Source: Balneola sp. MJW-20 (lineage in GTDB: Bacteria > Bacteroidota > Rhodothermia > Balneolales > Balneolaceae). From it: a stretch of 64,000 nucleotides of DNA. Both the position numbers and the translations under genes were made by a program. The notes under the pieces are model-generated. The model was given only the letters and a program-made list of their open reading frames with translations, was not told the origin of the DNA and did not search any database. The first letter of the stretch is position 1. Each line of letters opens with the position of its first letter. This document shows, in pieces, positions 55,384 to 64,000 of the stretch. The stretch lies in the NCBI RefSeq assembly GCF_040811775.1, contig NZ_JBFNXW010000001.1, positions 1,302,001 to 1,366,000 of the forward strand, written 5' to 3'.

Positions 55384-57570
55384 ATGACCAAAGTTAAAAC
55401 ACATTTAGATCGTCGTTCTTTTTTGAAGGTTAGTGCTGCAGGCGGAGCCGGGTTTATGCTCAGCTTCAGCTGGCTCGGATCATTGGCTAAAGCAGCCGGA
55501 ATCGGTGAATTACCAGAGAATATTGACCTTAATGCTTATATAAAGATCTCTGATACCGGTGAGATCACGCTTTTTTCTCCCAATCCGGAGATCGGACAAA
55601 ATGTAAAGACCTCTATGCCACTGATCGTTGCTGAGGAACTCGATATAGACTGGGATCAGGTAATGGTTGAGCAGGCACCGCTTGATACTAGCAAATACCG
55701 TCGACAGATAGCGGGCGGTAGTCAGTCAATTCGTCAGGGCTGGAATAGTCTCAGAATGGCGGGTGCCACTGCTCGCATGATGCTTGTCATGGCAGCCGCT
55801 AATCGCTGGGGTGTAGCCACCGATAAAGTCACCACCAGTAAGGGCGTTCTTACCAACACCATTAATGGCAATACTTTGAGTTACGGAGAAGTTGCCACTG
55901 AGGCAGCTTCAATAGACATACCGGATGAGGTGGAACTGAAAGATCCATCGGAATTTAAACTGATCGGAAAGCACATTAAGAATGTAGACGGCTTCAATAT
56001 TGTAACCGGAAAGCCGCTCTTTGGTATCGATTTTAAAAGGGAAGGAATGGTCACAGCCATGATCATCCATCCGCCGGCCTTCGGCATGAAGCTGAAGTCC
56101 TTTGATGGAACAGAAGCCAAGAAAATGCCCGGGGTAAGCGACGTATTTTCTATCAGTACTTCTCTGGATGAACCCCAGTGGTCAGACATCAATGCCTTTA
56201 ATGATCTGGTTGTAATAACCGGTGAAAGTACCTGGCAGGTTATGCAGGCCAAAGAAAAAGTGAAAGCTGAATGGCAGCCTGATGGCTCACTGGAAAGCAC
56301 CGAAGGTCATAAGCAAAAGCTGCGTGACTCCCTCATGAACGATCCCGGTGAAGTGGCCCGGCAGGACGGAGATCCTGATTCAGCTGCATCCAAAGCTGCA
56401 CGTACCATTGAAAGTACATTTACCGCACCCTTCCTGGCTCACAATACCTTAGAGCCCATGAATTTCTTTGCGGATGTGAGAGAGAACAGTGCCGAACTTG
56501 TCGGACCTATTCAGACTCCCGAATCATTACGAGCATCGGCAGCTGCCCTGCTGGGACTGCCGATTGAAAATGTAACAGTGGATATGACCCGTATGGGTGG
56601 TGGATTTGGTCGCCGGCTGTATGGTAATTTCGGACTGGAAGCAGCCGTGATCTCTCAGAAAATTGGTAAACCGGTCAAGCTCCTTTATAAGAGAGAAGAC
56701 GATATGACTCAGGGGACTTACCGACCTGCTTATGCTGTCAAATATAAAGCTGCACTTGATGAGAACGGTGATCTGCTATCCTTTCAGGCAAAAGGAACCG
56801 GATTACCCTCCAGTCCATTATTTGCAAATCGTTTTCCAGCGGGAACCGTGGATCATTACATGGTCCGCAACTCAAATATACCCACCGATATTTCGACCGG
56901 TGCATGGCGAGCTCCGCGATCAAACTTCACAGCAGGAGCTGAACAGGCCTTTATTGATGAAGTAGCAGAAGCTGCCGGTAAAGATCCGATCGAGTTCCGG
57001 CTGGAATTATTTGATCGTGCAATCAAGGATCCGGTGGGTCAGAACAATGACTATGATCCGGAAAGATATGCAGGCGTTCTGAAACTGGTTCGTGAAAAGT
57101 CAGGCTGGAATAAACCTATGCCGGGCGTTTACCGGGGCGTTGCCGCCTACTACTGCCATAACAGTTACGTGGCCCAGGTAGTGGATCTGGTGATGGAAGG
57201 TGAAACACCTCGAATCAAAAAAGTCTGGTGTGCAATAGACTGCGGTATCGTTGTCAATAAAGAAGGTGCGCTTAATCAGGTTGAAGGAGGCACCATTGAT
57301 GGTATCGGTCATTGCATGTACAGCAGACTCACTTTTGATCAGGGAGCCCCGCAGCAGAATAACTTTGATGGTTATCAGCTGATCCGAAATGATCAGGCCC
57401 CCGATGAGATCGAGGTCTTTTTTGCAGAGAATGAAATTAATCCTACCGGATTAGGAGAACCTGCGCTGCCTCCGATCTCCGGAGCACTGGCCAATGCTTT
57501 ATATAAAGCCACCGGGAAACGGTATTATAACCAGCCCTTCATGATGGCCGATCAGGAAATGATGAGTTAA
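55384..57570 (+). CDS. Tat-exported molybdenum hydroxylase large subunit (IorB-like)
   Basis: A 728-residue molybdopterin-binding subunit with twin-arginine signal LDRRSFLKVSAAGGAGFML (about 8-26), so it folds in the cytosol and is exported. IorB-like marks are EIGQNVKTSMPLIVAEELD, GGSQSIRQGWNSLR, TRMGGGFGRRLYG, TGAWRAPRSNFT and active-site Glu in GLGEPALPPISG near the C-terminus. It is the single-chain (non-split) form typical of isoquinoline 1-oxidoreductase and periplasmic aldehyde oxidoreductases. The substrate, an aldehyde or N-heterocycle, is unknown. Its maturation genes are all encoded divergently. No cytochrome partner is adjacent. Confidence 0.93.
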   Translation: MTKVKTHLDRRSFLKVSAAGGAGFMLSFSWLGSLAKAAGIGELPENIDLNAYIKISDTGEITLFSPNPEIGQNVKTSMPLIVAEELDIDWDQVMVEQAPLDTSKYRRQIAGGSQSIRQGWNSLRMAGATARMMLVMAAANRWGVATDKVTTSKGVLTNTINGNTLSYGEVATEAASIDIPDEVELKDPSEFKLIGKHIKNVDGFNIVTGKPLFGIDFKREGMVTAMIIHPPAFGMKLKSFDGTEAKKMPGVSDVFSISTSLDEPQWSDINAFNDLVVITGESTWQVMQAKEKVKAEWQPDGSLESTEGHKQKLRDSLMNDPGEVARQDGDPDSAASKAARTIESTFTAPFLAHNTLEPMNFFADVRENSAELVGPIQTPESLRASAAALLGLPIENVTVDMTRMGGGFGRRLYGNFGLEAAVISQKIGKPVKLLYKREDDMTQGTYRPAYAVKYKAALDENGDLLSFQAKGTGLPSSPLFANRFPAGTVDHYMVRNSNIPTDISTGAWRAPRSNFTAGAEQAFIDEVAEAAGKDPIEFRLELFDRAIKDPVGQNNDYDPERYAGVLKLVREKSGWNKPMPGVYRGVAAYYCHNSYVAQVVDLVMEGETPRIKKVWCAIDCGIVVNKEGALNQVEGGTIDGIGHCMYSRLTFDQGAPQQNNFDGYQLIRNDQAPDEIEVFFAENEINPTGLGEPALPPISGALANALYKATGKRYYNQPFMMADQEMMS

Positions 57571-57596
57571 AAACTCAGATACTAAATAATTTCCAG

Positions 57597-57631
57597 AGCA
57601 GGGATCCCGGAAGCGGAGTTCCTGCTTTTTT
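57597..57631 (+). terminator. Terminator of the molybdenum hydroxylase operon
   Basis: Arms AGCAGGGA (57597-57604) and TTCCTGCT (57619-57626), with one G-U, are followed by TTTTTT. The loop is long, so confidence is moderate. It lies 27 bases beyond the stop. Confidence 0.65.
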
Positions 57632-57736
57632 ATGGGGCTGTAATATCTTTATCGTTCCTGTACCCTTATGAATTAGAACACCTGAGACATGATGATGTTC
57701 ATACATTCATATTACTCAGGCTAATCAAATGATAAA

Positions 57737-58207
57737 ATGGTTAAGAACATTATTATCCGCCCAGCCAGAGTTCAGGAGAGTCAGCAGCTGAGTGAACTGG
57801 CTTACCGTTCCAAAAGCTATTGGGGATATTCTTCCGATTTTATGGAGGCATGTCGTGAGGAACTGAGAGTGTCAGAACCAAAAATCAAAAGCCCGTCCCT
57901 GGATTACTATGTCGGGGAACTAGATGGAAAGATCACTGGATTCTACGCACTGGAATATCTTTCTAAAAGTGAATTTGACCTGGAAGCACTCTTTGTAGAA
58001 CCTGATCATATGGGTCAGGGCATCGGGAAACAATTAATAACGCATGCAATATCAGTTGCAAAAAAAGCCGGTGCCCGGTCCATGTTCATTCAGGGAGATC
58101 CCAATGCTGAAAAATTCTATGTATCTGCCGGGGCTGTTAAGGTTGGCAATAGAGAATCGGGCAGTATTCCGGGGAGATTTTTACCCGAATTCAGGATTAC
58201 ACTCTAG
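57737..58207 (+). CDS. GNAT-family N-acetyltransferase
   Basis: A 156-residue acetyltransferase. IIRPARVQESQQLSELAYRSK opens the fold, and the acetyl-CoA motif EALFVEPDHMGQGIGKQLI lies at about 82-100. QGDPNAEKFYVSAGAVKVG is the typical C-terminal strand pair. It resembles the generic RimI-like group with unknown substrate. It stands alone: the molybdenum hydroxylase terminator lies before it and an AT-rich gap after it. There is no relation to the long GNAT protein of the sphingolipid locus beyond the fold. Confidence 0.9.
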   Translation: MVKNIIIRPARVQESQQLSELAYRSKSYWGYSSDFMEACREELRVSEPKIKSPSLDYYVGELDGKITGFYALEYLSKSEFDLEALFVEPDHMGQGIGKQLITHAISVAKKAGARSMFIQGDPNAEKFYVSAGAVKVGNRESGSIPGRFLPEFRITL

Positions 58208-58512
58208 AATACAGGTCTTTAATATCCAGGATATCAAGAAAAATTACGACTTGGATATAATCCTATGAAATACAGCATTCTCTAAATTTTTGTTTTATAG
58301 AATAAATACATGCTGTTTATGGCAGTTTAGATCTGATTATTTATTCTTTTATTTATTTTGATTCTATCATATTAAATATTCATTATATAATGAAGTTTAG
58401 GAGCTTATTTCAGCCCAAATATTTTTATGCGTAGGCGTAATTCTAGTAAATCTAAATTCATTCTATAGAAGGCCGATTTACCCTTAATTTTATCAATTAA
58501 GGAGGGAATACA
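58208..58512. promoter_or_regulatory. AT-rich leader of the VWA lipoprotein gene
   Basis: 305 bases without a gene, about three quarters A+T. The last 31 bases hold the hairpin and strong Shine-Dalgarno described next; the promoter of the VWA gene must lie upstream of it. Nothing else was recognised. Confidence 0.5.
58482..58506 (+). promoter_or_regulatory. Hairpin overlapping a strong Shine-Dalgarno
   Basis: CCTTAATT (58482-58489) pairs perfectly with AATTAAGG (58495-58502) around a five-base loop. The right arm contains the first four bases of AAGGAGGG (58499-58506), a near-perfect SD six bases before ATG 58513. A folded mRNA would cover part of the ribosome-binding site. Confidence 0.6.
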
Positions 58513-59697
58513 ATGCTTACTAATATAAAAGCACTTCTAGCAAGTAATATAGATGGGGAATCAACGGGATCAGTAGCGAATTGCCTTGGATGGATACGCC
58601 ATACCGGATTCTTTGCAATATTAGCAATGACCATAGTCTTCACAGGATGTGATACACCCGTAATGGATAACGGAAGTACACTATCCTCTACTGATATTAT
58701 GGTAATGCAGAAAACAGGAGATAACGGAGATCTGAGTCCTGTATGTGAGGTTACCCAAATAGATGTCTCTCTCGTGCTCGATGTTTCAGGTTCAATGTCT
58801 GGCAGTCCTTTACAAGCCGCCAAAGATGGAGCCAAAGCACTGGTAGCAACACTTAATGAAAGTGATCAGGGAACCTTGGTCAGCTTCTCAACCTTCGCTA
58901 ACCGTAACCTGGATCTGACTATTATGGACGCTGCCGGACAAGCTGCCCTGGATGCAGCTATTGATGGACTGACTGCCGGGGGTTTGACATATATTTCAAA
59001 CGGAATCATTTTTGGTGCTGAAGAGCTCTTAAATGATGAAAGCCTGTTCAGTCTTACTACTAGTCCTAGTGGTAATGCTCGGGAAACAGCTACGAAGGTA
59101 ATGGTACTTTTATCGGATGGATATACTTTTGATCCTGCAGCTACTGATGCAGCTGCAACTACTGCTAAAGGCGCAGGCATCCGTATATTTACTATTGCCA
59201 TTGAAGGAGCTGATGAAGCGGGGATGGCCGGATATGCATCGTCTCCTGATGATGCCTTTACTACTGCCGACCTAAGCGAGCTCACTACTATATTCACAGA
59301 AATCGCACAGTCCATCTGTCCGACTCCGGTTGCTATCGACATCAAGCCGGGAAGTGATCCTAATTCAATTAATCCTGAGAAAAAAGGCGTAACTGCAGTA
59401 GCAGTCTTCGGTTCGGCTGAATTTGATGCAGCAAGTATCGATCCTGAGACTGTACGGTTCGGCTCACTGGATACTATTCTTGCAGGAGAAGGATCAGTTC
59501 TCGCACATCCCGGCGGACATCTTGAGGATGTTAACGGTGATGGATTTATGGACTTCGTAGGGCATTTCCCAATTGAGGGTATGGGCTTTACCGATCTGGA
59601 TGAGTTTGGTTGGCTTATTGGAGATACCTATGATGGGGATGCTTTCGCCGGCAGTGATGCTGTGAGAATTGTTCTCCGCGGAAAACCCGTCATCTAA
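58513..59697 (+). CDS. VWA-domain lipoprotein
   Basis: A 394-residue lipoprotein. A 30-residue hydrophilic extension precedes the hydrophobic segment and lipobox VFTGC (Cys46). The von Willebrand A domain (about 80-275) starts VSLVLDVSGSMSG, an intact MIDAS (Asp90, Ser92, Ser94), with TYISNGI and LLSDG as later metal-site parts. The C-terminal domain (about 275-394) starts VAIDIKPGSDPNSINP and contains LEDVNGDGFMDFVGHF, a calcium-loop-like piece seen at the ends of many secreted proteins. Probably a surface adhesion or interaction protein. Strong SD with hairpin upstream; shared terminator downstream with the convergent lectin gene. Confidence 0.82.
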   Translation: MLTNIKALLASNIDGESTGSVANCLGWIRHTGFFAILAMTIVFTGCDTPVMDNGSTLSSTDIMVMQKTGDNGDLSPVCEVTQIDVSLVLDVSGSMSGSPLQAAKDGAKALVATLNESDQGTLVSFSTFANRNLDLTIMDAAGQAALDAAIDGLTAGGLTYISNGIIFGAEELLNDESLFSLTTSPSGNARETATKVMVLLSDGYTFDPAATDAAATTAKGAGIRIFTIAIEGADEAGMAGYASSPDDAFTTADLSELTTIFTEIAQSICPTPVAIDIKPGSDPNSINPEKKGVTAVAVFGSAEFDAASIDPETVRFGSLDTILAGEGSVLAHPGGHLEDVNGDGFMDFVGHFPIEGMGFTDLDEFGWLIGDTYDGDAFAGSDAVRIVLRGKPVI

Positions 59698-59714
59698 ACG
59701 ATATAACTTTAATA

Positions 59715-59748
59715 AAAAAACCCTCCGGGTAAATTCGGAGGGTTTTTT
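59715..59748. terminator. Bidirectional terminator
   Basis: Arms 59715-59727 (AAAAAACCCTCCG) and 59736-59748 (its complement) give a 13-base stem that is followed by T-runs on both strands. It lies between the convergent VWA and lectin-like genes and can stop both. Confidence 0.88.
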
Positions 59749-59761
59749 ATTTACTCAATAT

Positions 59762-60781
59762 CTAGTGTATAGAGATATTTCCTTTTTCTATTTCATTTAA
59801 TGGGACAAAATTCAGCTGATCATTACATATGATAGCTGCCCCACCGGGCTCAAAGGTCGCACGGAGACTTAATTTATCCGGGCTATCTGCCATACCTTGA
59901 CCGTTATCTTCAACGATAAAAACAATCTCACTTCCTTCTATAGAAGCATTTGGATCATTTCGTTCTATAATGCCCCCTATCCAGGCACGGGTTCCGTCTT
60001 CTGAAACAGAAAGGCAGGTAACATCCCCATGCTCCTTAACTTCTCCACTTCTACTCTTAAGCTGATATTCACCGGCTACTACCCCATTTTCATATTTATG
60101 TGCAGTAAAGGAAAAAGTTCGAAGCGCTTCTTCTCCTTCAGGACCCAAATTGAAATGTCCGCTTCCGGTTACCCGGTCAACGACCTTTCCAGCTGGACAT
60201 TCATATTCGACGACATAACCCAAAATTGCATCAGAAGGAGTGAATTCATTTTGATCATTCCATACTCCAGGGGTATAGGCGGCTCCAAATGCTGCGGGAA
60301 AGAAGTGTAAAGCATCCTCACCAAATAAATCATTAGGCTCTCCATTGGCCCAATTGGTATAATCCCAGGTTTCACCCGTGATCCAGATCCAACCACCATC
60401 AGGCTCTGCTCCGCCATTCAACTGATTTCCTCCAAGCCAGTAACCGTTCTCTGCTGCTTCAGGAAAATTTGAGATGATAAAATCATTCTCTTCCTGAGAA
60501 GTTATGGTTGCCAGATGTGAGACACAGACACCACTATTGGTATTGGCTGCAGCACGCCAGGCATCAAACCAGGATAGATTTTCGGCAGCCACTGCCTCAT
60601 AATAATGACCGTTTCCCTCGTTAAGTACGACATTCTTTCCAAATTTACCTCTCATCGAATTTGGATTTGTCACTAACTCACTGCTTTCCTCTTCTGAACT
60701 AATATTGGTGGAATCACAACTAACCAAAATCAAGGAAAATGAAAGAGTTAACAAACAGATTACCCGTTTTGTCATTTTCAT
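59762..60781 (-). CDS. C-type-lectin-like domain lipoprotein
   Basis: A 339-residue lipoprotein. Signal peptide with lipobox LILVSC at about Cys22. The C-type lectin-like domain (about 55-195) has GHYYEAVAAENLSWFDAWRAA, SHLATITSQEENDFI, NGYWLGG, the calcium-site triplet EPN in WANGEPND, and VWNDQ; EPN usually goes with mannose-type ligands. The C-terminal part (about 200-339, FSFTAHKYENGVVAGEYQLKSRSG) resembles a small beta-barrel. ATG 60781 fits the signal peptide; ATG 60793 or 60775 are possible. The ligand is unknown. It shares a bidirectional terminator with the VWA lipoprotein. Confidence 0.85.
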   Translation of the reverse strand: MKMTKRVICLLTLSFSLILVSCDSTNISSEEESSELVTNPNSMRGKFGKNVVLNEGNGHYYEAVAAENLSWFDAWRAAANTNSGVCVSHLATITSQEENDFIISNFPEAAENGYWLGGNQLNGGAEPDGGWIWITGETWDYTNWANGEPNDLFGEDALHFFPAAFGAAYTPGVWNDQNEFTPSDAILGYVVEYECPAGKVVDRVTGSGHFNLGPEGEEALRTFSFTAHKYENGVVAGEYQLKSRSGEVKEHGDVTCLSVSEDGTRAWIGGIIERNDPNASIEGSEIVFIVEDNGQGMADSPDKLSLRATFEPGGAAIICNDQLNFVPLNEIEKGNISIH

Positions 60782-61052
60782 AATATCACTCATTTAGGGT
60801 TTAGATTGGCTGGGGTAATGCCTAAATGATAATTTGACCCGAAAAAGCTCTAATGATGTACGGTACGATTCTGTTTTACCATTATCAATAAGTATTAATA
60901 CCCATTATCTCATTCAATTATGCTGTGGAATCATATTATAAAGAGATATGCAGAAAAGAGGACGGGTCAATTAAAAGCAAGCTGTTATCCAACATCCTGT
61001 GTTAACAAGACCGATGAGCTACCCTTTCTAACTTTAAAAACTTACCTAAATT

Positions 61053-61086
61053 AAAAAAGGCATCACTTCGTGAGAAATGATGCCTT
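61053..61086 (-). terminator. Terminator of the initiator tRNA
   Basis: AAGGCATCA (61057-61065) pairs with TGATGCCTT (61078-61086). The minus strand then reads TTTTTTAA. It lies directly downstream of the leftward tRNA gene. Confidence 0.85.
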
Positions 61087-61092
61087 GTCTAG

Positions 61093-61165
<73 letters not shown>

Positions 61166-61276
61166 GTTTGTAGGCTCTTAATATACAAACCTTTTGCTAT
61201 GCTTATCAAACAATATTTAAATAAATATCTGCTATCTTCAGACTAAAGAGACCGCTAAGAAATTAAAATCCATTTT

Positions 61277-62539
61277 ATGATCAGTTCTGACGAAGCGATC
61301 CGCCTTGAGGATCAGTACGGTGCACATAATTATCACCCCTTGCCTGTGGTACTCGCCAAAGGAAAAGGCGTACACGTCTGGGATCCCGAGGGGAATCAAT
61401 ACTACGATTTTTTATCCGCCTATTCTGCTGTGAACCAGGGACATGCGCATCCGGCCATAAACAAAGCACTGATCGAACAGGCTGAAACCTTATCCCTGAC
61501 CTCCCGGGCCTTCTACAATAATGTGCTCGGTGATTACGAGAAGTATATCACGGAATATTTCGGTTTTGACAAGGTTCTCCCCATGAACACCGGGGCGGAA
61601 GGAGTAGAAACAGCGATCAAGATCTGCCGGAAATGGGCCTATGAGAAGAAAGGCATCCCTGAAGAGAAAGCGGTGATCCTGGTAGCCGAAAATAATTTTC
61701 ACGGCCGGACCACTACCATCATCTCATTTTCCAATGACCCGGATGCTAAGAAGAATTTCGGACCTTACACCCCCGGATTCCGGAAAGTCCGTTATAATGA
61801 TCTGAATGATCTCCAAAAAGCACTTCAGGAAGAGAATGTTGCCGGATTCCTGGTGGAGCCTATTCAGGGAGAAGCAGGTGTGGTTGTCCCGGATAACAAT
61901 TATATATCGAAGGCGGCTGAACTCTGCCGGGAAGCAGGTGTACTATTTATCGCGGATGAGATACAAACAGGTATAGGCAGAACGGGATCCATTCTGGCTG
62001 TTTGCGGAAATTGTACCTGCGAAATTAAATGTGAGCGGCAGAACACTTATACGAAGCCGGACATGCTCATCCTTGGTAAAGCTCTCTCCGGTGGTGTATA
62101 CCCGGTCTCAGCCGTCCTGGCTGACAAGGAGGTTATGGATGTGATCAAACCGGGTCAGCACGGATCCACTTATGGCGGTAACCCTTTGGCCTGCAAGGTT
62201 GCTATGGCCGCCCTCAACGTGATCTATGATGAAAATCTTCCTCAAAATGCACGCAAGCTTGGGATGCTGTTCAGAGAAGAAATGCAGCAACTGGTAGATT
62301 CTCATGAACTGTTCGTTAAAGTGCGCGGTAAAGGTTTACTGAATGCCGTAATCATCAATGATACTGAAGACAGCGACACCGCCTGGAGGTTCTGTGTGGC
62401 TCTCAAGGATAATGGACTGCTTGCTAAACCCACGCATGGGAATATCATCCGCTTCGCTCCTCCCCTGGTTATCAGTGAAGAGCAGCTTCTGGACTGCATC
62501 TCCATTATCCGTAAAACATTGGAAGAATTCCGTAAGTAG
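61277..62539 (+). CDS. rocD: Ornithine aminotransferase with cysteine-cluster insertion
   Basis: A 420-residue class III PLP aminotransferase converting ornithine and 2-oxoglutarate to glutamate-5-semialdehyde. The start [26 protein letters not shown] and [10 protein letters not shown] are OAT-specific. PLP features: [31 protein letters not shown] and the lysine in ILGKALSGG. Between them is [13 protein letters not shown] with cysteines at 243, 246, 248 and 252, an insert not in human OAT but which I recall from Bacteroidota. Role in arginine/ornithine or proline metabolism. A second class III aminotransferase follows. Confidence 0.93.
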   Translation: MISSDEAIRLEDQYGAHNYHPLPVVLAKGKGVHVWDPEGNQYYDFLSAYSAVNQGHAHPAINKALIEQAETLSLTSRAFYNNVLGDYEKYITEYFGFDKVLPMNTGAEGVETAIKICRKWAYEKKGIPEEKAVILVAENNFHGRTTTIISFSNDPDAKKNFGPYTPGFRKVRYNDLNDLQKALQEENVAGFLVEPIQGEAGVVVPDNNYISKAAELCREAGVLFIADEIQTGIGRTGSILAVCGNCTCEIKCERQNTYTKPDMLILGKALSGGVYPVSAVLADKEVMDVIKPGQHGSTYGGNPLACKVAMAALNVIYDENLPQNARKLGMLFREEMQQLVDSHELFVKVRGKGLLNAVIINDTEDSDTAWRFCVALKDNGLLAKPTHGNIIRFAPPLVISEEQLLDCISIIRKTLEEFRK

Positions 62540-62678
62540 TAATGCCTGCTGAATTACCGAAGTATTTGATTTCATACTCCGGATGATCTTCAATAAAGTC
62601 GTGATATAGCTTTAGCGATTTTAAATGCTATTGAGAGCTTAAGATGTATTTGGTAGATTCGTAAAAAAAGGGAAGGAT

Positions 62679-64000
62679 ATGCAAAAAACGATGGAAATTA
62701 CCCCCGAAAATGTCCGGTCGGTACTGACTAAACATTTGCTGACCGATGGCTATGATATGGTACTGGACCTTGAAAATAGTGAAGGTCCCTACTTGCTGGA
62801 TGCAAAATCCGGACGAAAGTATCTGGATTTTTTCACTTTCTTTGCCTCTAATCCTCTGGGTATGAATCATCCCAGACTGGCAGGTGATGATGAATTCATA
62901 AATAAGCTTGGCAGGGTCGCCATAAACAAACCCTCTAATTCTGATATTTATACAGAGGATATGGCCGAATTCATGGAATCATTTGACCGGGTGGGTATCC
63001 CCGATTATATGCCTTATTCTTTTTTCATATCCGGTGGAGCGCTGGCGGTTGAAAATGCCATGAAAGTAGCCTTCGACTGGAAAGTTCAGAAGAATTTTCA
63101 AAAAGGATATCGTGAGGAAAAAGGGCACAAAGTCCTTCATTTCGAGAAAGCATTTCACGGCCGTTCCGGCTACACCCTGTCTGTGACCAACACCCTGCCC
63201 GATAAGGTAAAGTACTTTCCGAAGTTTGACTGGCCTCGTGTGATCAGTCCCGCCATGACCTATCCGGCAACAAAGGAACATATTCGGGAGACCATAGAGC
63301 TGGAGAAAATGGCCATAAGTCAGGCCGAACGGTATTTTGAGATCTACAAAGATGACATTGCCTGCATCCTTATAGAACCCATACAAGGTGAAGGTGGTGA
63401 CCGGCATTTTCGTCCTGAGTTTCATCAGGCACTCCGTGACCTGGCCGATGAGCATGAAGCGCTGCTCATATACGATGAAGTTCAGACCGGTGTAGGAATG
63501 ACCGGTAAATTCTGGGCTCATGAGCATTTTGTGAAACCGGATATACTGGCATTCGGTAAAAAAGCCCAGGTGTGCGGAATACTGGCCGGCCACAGGGTCG
63601 ATGAAGTAGAGACCAATTGTTTCCATGTTTCATCACGTATCAACTCAACCTGGGGAGGCAATCTTGTGGATATGGTCCGGTTTGGTAAGATCCTGGATGT
63701 GATCGAAGAAGAAGACCTGGTATCCAATGCTGAAAAAGTAGGATCTTACCTTCAAACACGACTTGAAGCGATGGCAGAAGAAAACGAATATTTCTCCAAT
63801 CCACGGGGCAAAGGATTATTCTGTGCGATTGATCTTCCGGATACTCATTCTAGAGACACAGTCGTAAAAAATTGCCAAAAAAATGGACTTATGATCCTCC
63901 CTTGCGGAGACCGTACCGTAAGGTTCAGGCCCCCGCTAACTATTCAGAACGAACATATAGACGAGGGACTGGAGATCTTACACAAAGCGTATAAAAAAGG
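62679..64000 (+). CDS. lat: L-lysine 6-aminotransferase, 3' partial
   Basis: A class III PLP aminotransferase of at least 440 residues; the frame is open to the right edge and probably lacks only a few codons. FISGGALAVENAMKVAFDWK, HFEKAFHGRSGYTLSVTNT, LIEPIQGEGGDRHF, LIYDEVQTGVGMTGKFWAHE and the Schiff-base lysine in FGKKAQVCG are typical of lysine epsilon-aminotransferases, which convert lysine to aminoadipate semialdehyde. ATG 62679 is preceded by GGGAAGG very closely; ATG 62691 is an alternative. It lies 139 bases after rocD, without a visible terminator between them. Confidence 0.88.
   Translation, partial: MQKTMEITPENVRSVLTKHLLTDGYDMVLDLENSEGPYLLDAKSGRKYLDFFTFFASNPLGMNHPRLAGDDEFINKLGRVAINKPSNSDIYTEDMAEFMESFDRVGIPDYMPYSFFISGGALAVENAMKVAFDWKVQKNFQKGYREEKGHKVLHFEKAFHGRSGYTLSVTNTLPDKVKYFPKFDWPRVISPAMTYPATKEHIRETIELEKMAISQAERYFEIYKDDIACILIEPIQGEGGDRHFRPEFHQALRDLADEHEALLIYDEVQTGVGMTGKFWAHEHFVKPDILAFGKKAQVCGILAGHRVDEVETNCFHVSSRINSTWGGNLVDMVRFGKILDVIEEEDLVSNAEKVGSYLQTRLEAMAEENEYFSNPRGKGLFCAIDLPDTHSRDTVVKNCQKNGLMILPCGDRTVRFRPPLTIQNEHIDEGLEILHKAYKK

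Overview
The window looks like chromosome of a free-living Bacteroidota/Balneolota-type (FCB group) bacterium. The signs are a SusC/SusD pair, a Bacteroidota-style serine palmitoyltransferase, GWxTD proteins, a fused alpha/beta 2-oxoacid dehydrogenase E1, cysteine-free bL31, many lipobox lipoproteins, and mostly weak Shine-Dalgarno signals with a few striking exceptions. I see no prophage, insertion sequence, integrase or CRISPR array. Names rest on motif recognition; no searches were run.

Layout. 1-2061: the N-terminal 687 codons of a secreted clan-A glycoside hydrolase whose tail looks like an outer-membrane barrel. 2.6-6.5 kb: fused E1 and fumarase. 6.6-12.4 kb: a candidate (glyco)sphingolipid locus with serine palmitoyltransferase, a GNAT protein that may be a bacterial ceramide synthase, two GT4 glycosyltransferases and a divergent extended SDR. 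12.4-16.2 kb: a secreted propeller/Ig protein, mutY with a complete Nudix box, a DUF2400-type gene and rpsU. 16.2-34.8 kb: housekeeping genes (radA, a flippase-like protein, fbaB, dusB, serS, an Lrp regulator, a sigma-54 activator overlapping lptE, a metallo-beta-lactamase-fold hydrolase, rpmE type B, a BchI-like AAA+ protein, pabB, pyrD, a large TPR lipoprotein, pyk). 35-44.6 kb: a SusC/SusD/lipoprotein operon flanked by two GWxTD-type proteins. 45 kb: a Bor-like lipoprotein.

45.6-57.6 kb is the most coherent block. A tightly packed 11-gene minus-strand operon makes molybdenum cofactor (cysteine desulfurase, XdhC, MocA, MoaD, MoeB-rhodanese, MoaE, MoaC-MogA fusion, MoaA, MoeA, TauE/SafE, MOSC). 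It is divergent from a two-gene, Tat-exported molybdenum hydroxylase. MocA (cytidylyltransferase) and XdhC (cofactor sulfuration and insertion) are the maturation steps this enzyme class needs, so pathway and client sit together.

57.7-64 kb: a GNAT acetyltransferase; a VWA lipoprotein behind a hairpin that overlaps an unusually strong Shine-Dalgarno; a convergent C-type-lectin-like lipoprotein; initiator tRNA-fMet; ornithine aminotransferase with a cysteine cluster; and lysine 6-aminotransferase running off the right edge.

The least conventional items are the glycosidase-barrel chimera, the sphingolipid locus, the MutY-Nudix protein, the class-2 PyrD with a cysteine at the base position, the GWxTD pair around SusC/D, and the hairpin-gated VWA gene.
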